Shown here: positions 1 through 7,329 of the stretch, piece after piece
Position numbering within the stretch: the first letter of the stretch is position 1
Layout of the letters: each line of letters opens with the position of its first letter
Source of the DNA: an uncultured Acidobacteriia bacterium
GTDB taxonomy: Bacteria > Acidobacteriota > Terriglobia > Bryobacterales > Bryobacteraceae
Direction: 5' to 3'
DNA length: 64,000 nucleotides
Assembly: GCA_903881085.1 (NCBI GenBank)
Contig: CAIRSA010000492.1
Coordinates: 1-64,000 of the forward strand
Program-made: the position numbers and the translations under genes
The notes under the pieces: generated by a model
What the model saw: the letters and a program-made list of their open reading frames with translations, nothing else
Databases searched by the model: none
Told to the model about the DNA's origin: nothing

Positions 1-92
1 CGGAATCATGCGGGCTGTCCCCTGTTTGCGCAGTCTCGCCACCCATCCGAATTTGCCGCCGACTGCTCTATTTAGGATAAACCATAGCTTCC
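1..92 (-). other. left-edge sequence, possible start of a further minus-strand gene
   Basis: On the minus strand, one frame stays open from inside the end of the methyltransferase gene to the window edge. It reads roughly LWFILNRAVGGKFGWVAR, which looks protein-like. It has no ATG near its beginning; a GTG about 37 bases from the edge is possible. It may be the N-terminus of another gene of the same glycan or methylation cluster. Too little is present to name it. Confidence 0.25.
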
Positions 93-797
93 TCAGCGGC
101 GCGTGGTTTTAGCCGCCAGCACTAAATATTGGGCACCAAGTGGAAGATCCTGAAGTAGTGCTTCCATTGGCCTCAAAAAATACAACATTTTAGGAAAGTA
201 AAAAAACGACTTGACGCCATGCATAGGCTGGAATCCAGATTCCTTGACCAATCGGCATGTTTCAGTAGGCGATAGCATAATCGCATCGCGATCGAATGGA
301 ATTCGGCTCATCACAATTCTGGCCCCAAGATTCCAGGGATTGTTTTCAAACAAAGCGAATAAACCGCCCTCTTTCATGATGTTAAAAATCCTGGTTGCCG
401 CTCCACTACGATGCTCCAACGGAATGTGGTGAAACACGCCGTTCACATAACACAGATCGAAGTGCGGAGGCTCCGTTTCCATCCTATCTAGATTCAGAAA
501 CCTAATCATGTTTGACCCGTAGTTTTTTGCCGCATACTCCAGTGCCTTGTCACTATTATCGATGCCCACAACAGATGCACCAGGGAATTCGTCGGCAAGT
601 CGTTTGGATGTTGTGCCGATTCCGCAGCCAAAGTCCAAAATGTGCTTGGGTCTAAACGTCGCGGGCAGCAGACTTTTCAGCCCTTCTAGCCGCCCGTCTA
701 TAAAAAATTCGCGGCTCTCTCCGGAGAGTCCGATGCCCTTATTAAGCATGGATTCGTATTCTTCGCTAAGGTCAAACAATTCTTCTTTGGCCTTCAT
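93..797 (-). CDS. class I SAM-dependent methyltransferase
   Basis: The 234-residue protein has a class I methyltransferase fold. Motif I is LDFGCGIGT (about residues 54-62), followed by the acidic end of strand 2, VVGIDNS (76-82), and a motif IV-like segment with FHHI (122-125). There is no signal peptide or membrane segment, so it should be cytoplasmic. The start overlaps the stop of the upstream glycosyltransferase gene by 4 bases, so the two are translationally coupled. That suggests a role in surface-glycan or glycolipid modification (inference). The acceptor substrate cannot be read from the sequence. Most similar in style to Methyltransf_11/25 family members. Confidence 0.85.
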   Translation of the reverse strand: MKAKEELFDLSEEYESMLNKGIGLSGESREFFIDGRLEGLKSLLPATFRPKHILDFGCGIGTTSKRLADEFPGASVVGIDNSDKALEYAAKNYGSNMIRFLNLDRMETEPPHFDLCYVNGVFHHIPLEHRSGAATRIFNIMKEGGLFALFENNPWNLGARIVMSRIPFDRDAIMLSPTETCRLVKESGFQPMHGVKSFFYFPKMLYFLRPMEALLQDLPLGAQYLVLAAKTTRR

Positions 798-2071
798 TCG
801 GGCACCTGCTGGTTGCCCAGCGCTCTTAGCCTGGCGGTCATTCTATCGCTCGATAAGGCTTGTTGTGAGGTCTCTGCGCGAACTCCTCGCCAGTAAGTGA
901 CCCGGCCGTGGATCAGTAATAGGACCTGATTGACTCCTTTTGTCAACCCGATAACCATAGCCGTGGAAAGACAGAAGTTCATCACGACGTATCGCGACCA
1001 GTGTTCATAAGTCTTGCCCGTCTGCCACCATTCCAGGAAACTACCAATAACCAAGATGCCTCCGGTGCCAACCAGTAGCGCCAAAACGAGAATCCACGCT
1101 GGGCTGGAGAAGAATTGCCTTCCCAACGATCTCACGTTCGGATCCAGTTCTTCCACCAGCGCAATCTGCGTGACCTGTTCGCAAATATGCGCCGCACCGA
1201 AACTCAAGACTGCTCCGGTTCCAAGTAAATGAGCTACTAGAAACCGGTAAATCATCCACTCCTGAACGGCATGATGATTGAAATAGAAAACCGTCGGCGA
1301 AAGCATGATGAGCGATGCTCCGAGGCCGCATAGGACTCCGAACAATGCCGTCGGGCGCGAAGGGCGATATAGAAAAGCAGTGGTTAAAATAACGCGTAGA
1401 AAACGCAAACCGTCCTTAATCACACGCAGTTTGGACTCGCCGACACGCTCCTGATAAGGCATATCGACCTCGCCGATCTTCAACACACCGGACATCATGG
1501 CTCGGGCGCTCATGGCAGGCGTAAAGTGCAGGCCGTCGGGAAGAGGCATCAGATGGTCGAGAATCCCCCTTCGAACTACCCGCATTCCGCTTGCCGTGTC
1601 TTTGACTTTTTCCTTCGAAAGATAGGTCAGCAGCGTCGCAAACAGGAAATTGCCGAAGCGGCGAAGTAGCGGCATTTGACTGGTTTTGTTCAAACGGCAC
1701 CCCAGCACAACATCGAAGTTCTTCTCCAACAAGACCGAACACAGGATCGCGAAGAATTTCGGCTCGCAGGTGCCATCGGCGTCGAGAAACGCCAATAAAT
1801 CGGCGTCGGACTGAATCCAGGCTGTCTTGATGGCTGCTCCGTATCCCTTATTCTGCGGGAAGACGATGAGACGGATTTGGTCGCCAAATCGCGAAGCACG
1901 TTCGACTGTGCGGTCCGTCGATCCATCGCTAACTACCGTAATCTCGACGTCGGTAACGGGAGAGTTTGCAATAATATACTCTCTGGCCGACAACGTCCGC
2001 TCGATAATGCTTACGATGCTATCCTCTTCATTGAGTGCAGGGATAGCAATCCCCAGCTTTTGTGGCGACAT
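794..2071 (-). CDS. family 2 glycosyltransferase with C-terminal membrane domain (DPM1-like)
   Basis: The 425-residue protein starts with a GT-A domain: IPALNEE at 10-16, SDGSTD near 48-53 and the metal-binding DAD at 97-99. These features are typical of dolichol/polyprenyl-phosphate glycosyltransferases. From about residue 240 on there are roughly four hydrophobic helices (near 242-265, 275-300, 325-350 and 365-390), so the enzyme is membrane anchored. It probably transfers a sugar from a nucleotide donor to a polyprenyl phosphate or a related lipid (family knowledge). The downstream methyltransferase begins inside its stop codon. The exact donor and acceptor are unknown. Confidence 0.85.
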   Translation of the reverse strand: MSPQKLGIAIPALNEEDSIVSIIERTLSAREYIIANSPVTDVEITVVSDGSTDRTVERASRFGDQIRLIVFPQNKGYGAAIKTAWIQSDADLLAFLDADGTCEPKFFAILCSVLLEKNFDVVLGCRLNKTSQMPLLRRFGNFLFATLLTYLSKEKVKDTASGMRVVRRGILDHLMPLPDGLHFTPAMSARAMMSGVLKIGEVDMPYQERVGESKLRVIKDGLRFLRVILTTAFLYRPSRPTALFGVLCGLGASLIMLSPTVFYFNHHAVQEWMIYRFLVAHLLGTGAVLSFGAAHICEQVTQIALVEELDPNVRSLGRQFFSSPAWILVLALLVGTGGILVIGSFLEWWQTGKTYEHWSRYVVMNFCLSTAMVIGLTKGVNQVLLLIHGRVTYWRGVRAETSQQALSSDRMTARLRALGNQQVPE

Positions 2072-2106
2072 ATTGACATGATACCTATAATGGGAGCGGG
2101 CTAAAC

Positions 2107-2240
2107 CTACATTTTGATTCTCTCGAAATCGGGGAATTCAGAGCAACCTTCGGCGCGTTCGTAAGAGTCCACCAACGCCAGCAGAAAATCCAGAACGTCG
2201 CCATCTGCACCACCCGGCGTCGTGATCAACCGCGCTCCCA
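2107..2240 (-). pseudogene. decayed second copy of higA (antitoxin fragment)
   Basis: The last ~40 codons of a minus-strand frame read GGADGDVLDFLLALVDSYER, closely matching ADGDALDVLLALVESYERAQ of the intact HigA at 2965-3345. The DNA similarity is obvious over about 60 bases around 2155-2212 and 3211-3268. After this block the frame ends within about 15 residues and lacks the helix-turn-helix part present in the intact protein. No matching HigB partner is visible upstream. I read it as the remnant of a duplicated or second higBA module. Confidence 0.6.
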
Positions 2241-2964
2241 ATATATTAAATCCTAAAAAAAGCTGTTGCCCGTAAATCCTGCTGAAATACACGATTCTGC
2301 AAACCAGGGACCTCCTCCATTTTCCGGCGATTTCTGCCGGAAAATGGCTGGATGTCCCGGTTTGCCCCACGCGACACCGCCCGCAATGCGAGTCACCCGG
2401 CAGGTGACGAGCACGTTGCATGCAACCGATGCCAAATGTTGGAGATACCTTTTCCAGAGGAGTTCAACTGCTCTTTCCCGCATCAAGCTGGTCAGCCAAC
2501 CCGCTCGTCGCTAGTGCACTTGAGATTGGCAGTGGCGCACAAACCCAGGCGCAACACGCCCAACAACCCCTCAGCAACACACTCACCCCGTGATGTCGTA
2601 TCACGTCGCCTGGAGCAATTGAAAAAGCTGACGGAGGAGGACCTCAATTGAGGAGAATTCGAATTGAGAGCCGGTGGCCATCATCGGCGCCTTGCGGCAA
2701 AATGGCATGATCGAAAAAGCAGTTAGACCCACACTTGGCGGCGGCACCTTTGCGGTGATTGCACTTTCACCGCGGGATCGTTTCACCTCATTTCCGCAAC
2801 AGTGAAGTCCAGCAGGCCAAAAATCACGCAGGAGCAGCTTTACGTTTCCTGGTAGTCATTCAGTCGAAATGCAAATTTCGCAAAGCACCGGTGCTCCACG
2901 AGCCTCAGCACCAATTGCCATCCAACTGCCCGCCGGGGTACTACGCGGTGGTCCTTCACTTCGA
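2241..2964. other. gene-poor stretch with a perfect hairpin
   Basis: No convincing gene is seen here; the reading frames are short and without recognisable motifs. It holds a perfect inverted repeat with 12-base arms, CCATTTTCCGGC at 2317-2328 and GCCGGAAAATGG at 2336-2347, around a 7-base loop. The stretch lies between the broken higA copy and the intact higBA pair, so it is likely scar DNA from rearrangement. Confidence 0.5.
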
Positions 2965-3345
2965 CTAAGCCGCCCTCGGCTGCCGCTTCCCAACCGGCTG
3001 AATCAAAACCTCCGCCGGTATCCCCAACTCGCTGTGCAAACGCCGGATCATCGCCAGAGACAAAGGCCGCGCACCCCGCAGCACTTCATAGACCCGCGTC
3101 CGGCTCCCAATAATTCCGGTCAGCGCCGCCGGCGTCAAGCCCGACTGCTCAAGCCGGAACCGGATCGCCGAAATGGGGTCCGGTGGATCAATAGGATGCT
3201 GGGCGCGTTCGTAGGATTCCACCAACGCCAGCAAAACATCCAGAGCATCACCATCCGCGGTATCCTCCGCCGCTCCCCACAGCCGCTCAATCTCGCGCAA
3301 TGCTGCTTCGTGGTCGCTGGCGTTCTTAATAGGTTTAATCGCCAT
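2965..3345 (-). CDS. higA: HigA-family antitoxin, helix-turn-helix
   Basis: Counting from ATG 3345 the protein has 126 residues, beginning MAIKPIKNASDHEAAL. A longer frame opens at 3375, but 3345 fits the family start and overlaps the end of higB by 11 bases. The N-terminal part (DHEAALREIERLWG) and the acidic DALDVLLALVESYE block are typical of HigA proteins that pair with HigB_toxin-family RNases. The C-terminal half (LTPAALTGIIGSRTRVYEVL) is the XRE-type helix-turn-helix that binds the operon operator. It neutralises HigB and represses the operon (family knowledge). A broken copy lies at 2107-2240. Confidence 0.85.
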   Translation of the reverse strand: MAIKPIKNASDHEAALREIERLWGAAEDTADGDALDVLLALVESYERAQHPIDPPDPISAIRFRLEQSGLTPAALTGIIGSRTRVYEVLRGARPLSLAMIRRLHSELGIPAEVLIQPVGKRQPRAA

Positions 3346-3658
3346 ATTGAACCGTCCTTGCATCGATCTGGTCATATGCGTTGTGCGACCCGATCCATTT
3401 TATAAAGACTGCCTTCCTGGGGTAGTCTACCGCTGCAATCAGCCTGTAGCTATTACCCTTAATATTGAACACAACTCGATCCGAATCAACAATACTTGCG
3501 CTGGTATAGGCCATCTTGACATCCGCGGAACTCCGCCAATCGGCGTGCGCGACTTCAAAGGACCATGCATTTAGAGAGGACCTTACCGCACTCTGGTCTT
3601 TGTGTCCCTTGAGTGTTTCTACAAACCGTGTGAGCGTTGACCTCGCGATTACTCGCAT
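3335..3658 (-). CDS. higB: HigB-family mRNA interferase toxin
   Basis: This 107-residue basic protein starts MRVIARSTLTRFVETLKGH. It carries the core of the HigB_toxin family (RelE-like fold): VVFNIKGNSYRLIAAVDY (about 62-79), FIKWIGSHNAYDQID (about 84-98) and a C-terminal Asp. Family members cleave mRNA on the ribosome. The gene precedes higA, the order typical of higBA and the reverse of most toxin-antitoxin pairs, and the two overlap by 11 bases. A GAGG element lies just before the ATG. Confidence 0.88.
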   Translation of the reverse strand: MRVIARSTLTRFVETLKGHKDQSAVRSSLNAWSFEVAHADWRSSADVKMAYTSASIVDSDRVVFNIKGNSYRLIAAVDYPRKAVFIKWIGSHNAYDQIDARTVQYGD

Positions 3659-3669
3659 ACCTCTGCTCC

Positions 3670-3698
3670 ATCATAACCTGTACCCAATTTGGACACAA
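3670..3698 (-). promoter_or_regulatory. candidate sigma-70 promoter of higBA
   Basis: On the minus strand, TTGTGT (3698-3693) is followed after 17 bases by TATGAT (3675-3670). This would start transcription within a few bases of the higB ATG at 3658, giving a very short leader. The motif match is good, but nothing besides position supports it. Confidence 0.45.
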
Positions 3699-4080
3699 GA
3701 GTTTAGGCGTGGAAATCCCGACCGGAAGGGCTATCCAAGATTCCTCAAACAACTAAACCCGAGTGCAACATGCCCCAAAACCAGTAAGCAACATGCATAA
3801 GGCCGTGACAGCGAATCACGACTTCTCAATCTTTCTTTCTCCTTGCCTTTCCTCCACATGCGAAAACAGTTCCGGCTCTCCGCCAAACCCGCATGCTACA
3901 ACGTATCCAGGAGTAAGAGATGTTTCATTGCCAAAAACAACAAGAAGAGCTCGATGGCGCCACAACCTGAGCAAATCCCGAGCGCGAACAAGCCACTACG
4001 AATCAACAGCATAGAGCGAGAAAATCTAAACATTCGGGGCTTTTGTGCAATTTTATTTCTCAGGTTTCGGCGCCAACTGC
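3699..4080. other. intergenic stretch with no recognised gene
   Basis: Between the higBA promoter region and the end of the receptor gene there are only short unsupported reading frames on both strands. I see no terminator with a U-tract and no repeat. It lies between the higBA promoter and the 3' end of a gene on the same strand. Confidence 0.5.
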
Positions 4081-7000
4081 TTAAAAATACAACTTAAGCG
4101 CCATCTGCAGCTGCCGCTCGTTGCCGATGACGGAACCGATGGTCCCCACGCCGGCCGCACCAATGGCCGTCGCAGGCAGCCCCAGCGTCGGATGGTTCAT
4201 GATGTTGAACGCCTCGGCGCGGAACTGCACGCGATACCGCTCGGCGAAACGGAACTCGCGCGAGATGCCCGCGTCCATGTTGAACAGCCCATCGGACCGC
4301 AAAATACTGCGGCCGGAGTTGCCGAAGCACACGCAGGTCACCGTCTGAAACGCGCTGGTATCGAACCAGCGGTTCACGCTGCGCTGGTCGGCAGGCAGCG
4401 AGCCGTCGGCGATTCGATACGGGCGCGCAGTGGTGCCCGTACCGCTGGGGTCGTTGTTCTGCGTGATAGTAAACGGTTGCCCGGTCTGCTTGGAAAAAAT
4501 CCCGGATAGCTGCCAACCGCGGATCAGTTGGTTCACCGCGCCGGGCCCCTTGCCGAAAGGCAGTTGGTAGAAGCCGCTGGCCACAAAGCGATGCCGCACA
4601 TCGTAGCTCGATGATCCGCGCTGCGCCGCAAGGTTCCGCACATCCTGCGGAGCCGGGTCGTTCTGGTCGTTGCCGCTCTTGCCATCGTCGATCGAATGTC
4701 CGTAGGTGTAGGAGGCAAGTAAAGTGAATCCAGAGCTGAAGCGCCGCTCCAGCTTGCCCAGCAGGGCATTGTAGTTGGAGTTCACTAGCGGCGCGTAATA
4801 GTTGATCACGGCGTAGCCCTTGTACGGCCGCCGTGCATTCAAATCGCCTGTGCCGGGGAACGGTTGGTTGATGTTGAACACCTCCGGCATCTTGTGCGCT
4901 TCCGATCCGGTGTAGGCCAACTGCGCCAGGAGTCCACGGGGCAGTTCGCGCTGCACGTTGAGATTCCACTGGATCACGTATGGAGTGGAGAAGTTCAGAG
5001 GGAACGCACGCAGGTCGCCCGCCGCGCTGGCCAGGCTCAGCGCGTTCGCCGGAATGCCGTCCTTGAACAGGAACGCCGGCGTAGTCTGGTCCCCAGTGAA
5101 CGTTGCACTCGTGATGAAAGGAGGATTGTTCGGCAACCGGTTGGTGATGCCGATGTCTTCGTCGCGGCCAAAGAACACGCCGAATCCGCTGCGGATAACC
5201 AGTTTCGGAGTCGCCTGGTAAGCCAGTCCGATGCGTGGTGCGAAGTTGTTCTTGTCCGTGCGCACCAATGCTTCCCCCAGGCCGCACTTGCCGCGATCGG
5301 CGACAGTGATCACCTGCAGATAGCACGGGCCCTGCTCGAAGATATAGTTCGACTGCTTGCCATGCACCTCGGTAAACGGAGTCGGCAGTTCGTAACGCAA
5401 ACCGATGTTGAGTGTCAGCTTCTTGCTGATCTTCCAGTCGTCCTGCACGTAGGCCTGATAGACACCCTGCTTAATGGTGTCGATCTGCTGCTGCGAAGTC
5501 CCCGAATTCTGGACATAGCCAAGCAGAAAGTCGCCCAGACCTACGCCGGTGTAACTGCCGTTGAAGGTAAAGGTGGGCCGCGCGGAGTTAGTCGCGTAGA
5601 CATACATGGTCACGCGTTGCAGGTCCACACCAAACTTCAAGGTATGCGTGCCACGCACCCAGCTGAAGTTATCGAGCAGCGTGAAGATCTTGCCGTTCTT
5701 CTCGCTGGGAAAGTTACCACTGCCGGTGGCGGAGATAGGTGTTGAACCGGGCGCCTGCGTTCCCAGGCCTGTCTCGCTGTTGATGTTAAAAAGAGGCAGG
5801 CCTTTGATCTTCGGCTCGTTCAAGGCGCCAATAATGCCGTATTGATCGAACAGCCGCGGCGAGTCGAGATCCTGAATGATGTGCGTAAACACGTATCCGA
5901 AGCGGAACTCGTTCAGCATGGACGGCGTCACGTTGCGCGTCTCGCTGAGCACCAGCGAGCGGCCGGTAGGATTCGTATGACCCGACTGCTGTGCCGGGTC
6001 TGGCAGCGCCGTCGGAAGCCGGTTCTCCCCGGTGTTTTGCGAGTAGCGTCCGAAGAGGTAGTCCTTGGCGCCTAGGCGATGATCGATGCGCAGATTCACC
6101 GCGTCGCCGCTCACGCGTTCCTTCGGATTGTAGGAGAAGTTCTTGACTTCGCCCGGCAGCGTGGGCAGCGGATAGAGGCTCAGCAGTTTGGTGGACACAG
6201 GGTCCCAACGATTCTTCGGAATCGTATTCGCTGGGAAGTTCAGCTTTGACAGCGGATCTTTCACCGCCTTGGAGAAGATGCCTTGCAACATCGAAGGCGT
6301 CGGCACGCTGGCCACCTGCGGCGCAGCGTTCACTTCGCGTGAACTCTGCCAGCTGCCGAAAAAGAACGTGCGGTCCTTGATGATGCGACCTCCGAACGTT
6401 GCGCCGTATTGGTTTTGAATGAATAGCGGCTTGGCGGTGCCGGCGGGCTGGAAGAAAGGAGTAGCGTCCATCTGCGAATTGCGCAGAAACTCGAATACGT
6501 TGCCGTGGAAACTGTTCGTGCCGGACTTCATGGTCACGTTGACCACCCCGCCTGCCGCCTGGCCGAACTCGGCGGAAAAGGTTGAGGTCTGAACCTTGAA
6601 CTCCTGAATCGCATCGATGATCGGCTGCACAATCTGCGCCGAGCTCTTGTCGAAGCCCATGATGCGGTTCTTGTTGTCGACGCCGTCGAGCAAGTAGCTG
6701 TTCTGAATGGCGCGAGCGCCATTGGATACAAAGTTGTCGCGCTCGGCGGTTCGAGTGGAAGGCAGCGTACCCGCACCGAGCGTGGCAAGTTGAATGAAAT
6801 TGCGGCCGTTGAGCGGCAGTTCGTTGACCGTCTTTTCTTCCACCACTTGGCCGAGCGATGAGGTCTCGGATTCCAGCAGTGGCGCGGAGGCGGAGACTAC
6901 AATCTCGGAGGAGGTTGTGCCGATTTCAAGTTGGAAGTTCAGTTCCACACGATCCTGCACGCGCACTTCGAACTCCTTGGTTCGTTCGGCGCGAAAGCCT

Positions 7001-7233
7001 TCTTTGGTTACGGTGACCTGGTAAGATCCGGGGCGCAGCGAGGGCGCGGAATAGAAACCGGACTGGTTGGTCTTCACTTCAGTGGAGAAATTGGTGGCCG
7101 GTTGAGTGATTCGGACTTTGGCATCCGGAATGGTGGAAGCTGAACGATCGGTAACAACGCCGGAGATTCCTCCGGTATCAACCTGCGCATACAGAGCAAC
7201 GGCGGCAAAGAGGCCGAGTAACATGTGTTTCAT
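4081..7233 (-). CDS. TonB-dependent receptor with carboxypeptidase-regulatory-like domain (Oar-like)
   Basis: The 1050-residue protein starts with a signal peptide (MKHMLLGLFAAVALYAQ). A CarboxypepD_reg-like beta-sandwich follows at about 20-105 (GGISGVVTD, PGSYQVTVTKEGF), then a plug domain at about 120-240 with LPLNGRNF and YLLDGVDN. A long beta-barrel runs to the C-terminal aromatic residue (MALKLYF). This architecture is the expanded Oar/SusC-like receptor family of Acidobacteria. It imports large substrates, probably oligosaccharides or peptides, across the outer membrane using TonB energy (family knowledge). It is transcribed divergently from the exported PHP protein at 7330. The substrate is unknown. 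Confidence 0.92.
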   Translation of the reverse strand: MKHMLLGLFAAVALYAQVDTGGISGVVTDRSASTIPDAKVRITQPATNFSTEVKTNQSGFYSAPSLRPGSYQVTVTKEGFRAERTKEFEVRVQDRVELNFQLEIGTTSSEIVVSASAPLLESETSSLGQVVEEKTVNELPLNGRNFIQLATLGAGTLPSTRTAERDNFVSNGARAIQNSYLLDGVDNKNRIMGFDKSSAQIVQPIIDAIQEFKVQTSTFSAEFGQAAGGVVNVTMKSGTNSFHGNVFEFLRNSQMDATPFFQPAGTAKPLFIQNQYGATFGGRIIKDRTFFFGSWQSSREVNAAPQVASVPTPSMLQGIFSKAVKDPLSKLNFPANTIPKNRWDPVSTKLLSLYPLPTLPGEVKNFSYNPKERVSGDAVNLRIDHRLGAKDYLFGRYSQNTGENRLPTALPDPAQQSGHTNPTGRSLVLSETRNVTPSMLNEFRFGYVFTHIIQDLDSPRLFDQYGIIGALNEPKIKGLPLFNINSETGLGTQAPGSTPISATGSGNFPSEKNGKIFTLLDNFSWVRGTHTLKFGVDLQRVTMYVYATNSARPTFTFNGSYTGVGLGDFLLGYVQNSGTSQQQIDTIKQGVYQAYVQDDWKISKKLTLNIGLRYELPTPFTEVHGKQSNYIFEQGPCYLQVITVADRGKCGLGEALVRTDKNNFAPRIGLAYQATPKLVIRSGFGVFFGRDEDIGITNRLPNNPPFITSATFTGDQTTPAFLFKDGIPANALSLASAAGDLRAFPLNFSTPYVIQWNLNVQRELPRGLLAQLAYTGSEAHKMPEVFNINQPFPGTGDLNARRPYKGYAVINYYAPLVNSNYNALLGKLERRFSSGFTLLASYTYGHSIDDGKSGNDQNDPAPQDVRNLAAQRGSSSYDVRHRFVASGFYQLPFGKGPGAVNQLIRGWQLSGIFSKQTGQPFTITQNNDPSGTGTTARPYRIADGSLPADQRSVNRWFDTSAFQTVTCVCFGNSGRSILRSDGLFNMDAGISREFRFAERYRVQFRAEAFNIMNHPTLGLPATAIGAAGVGTIGSVIGNERQLQMALKLYF

Positions 7234-7329
7234 AACGTGTGTCCCCTGGAAGTTGGTCTAACGAATTACTTGGCTACCAATCTATCATGAGATCGGATAG
7301 GATAAACGGTGCGGAGCGAGACTGAAATA

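Noticed and set aside
2660..2806. Plus-strand stretch translating to VAIIGALRQNGMIEKAVRP, reminiscent of an IS630-type transposase core
   Set aside because: Only about 40 residues, no DDE motifs or terminal repeats around it; too weak to call an insertion-sequence remnant.
4094..5326. 410-codon minus frame inside the TonB-dependent receptor gene
   Set aside because: Shadow in another frame of the same strand; low-complexity Arg/Pro/Gln composition.
4864..5745. 293-codon plus frame opposite the receptor gene
   Set aside because: No recognisable motif and wholly antisense to a well supported gene.
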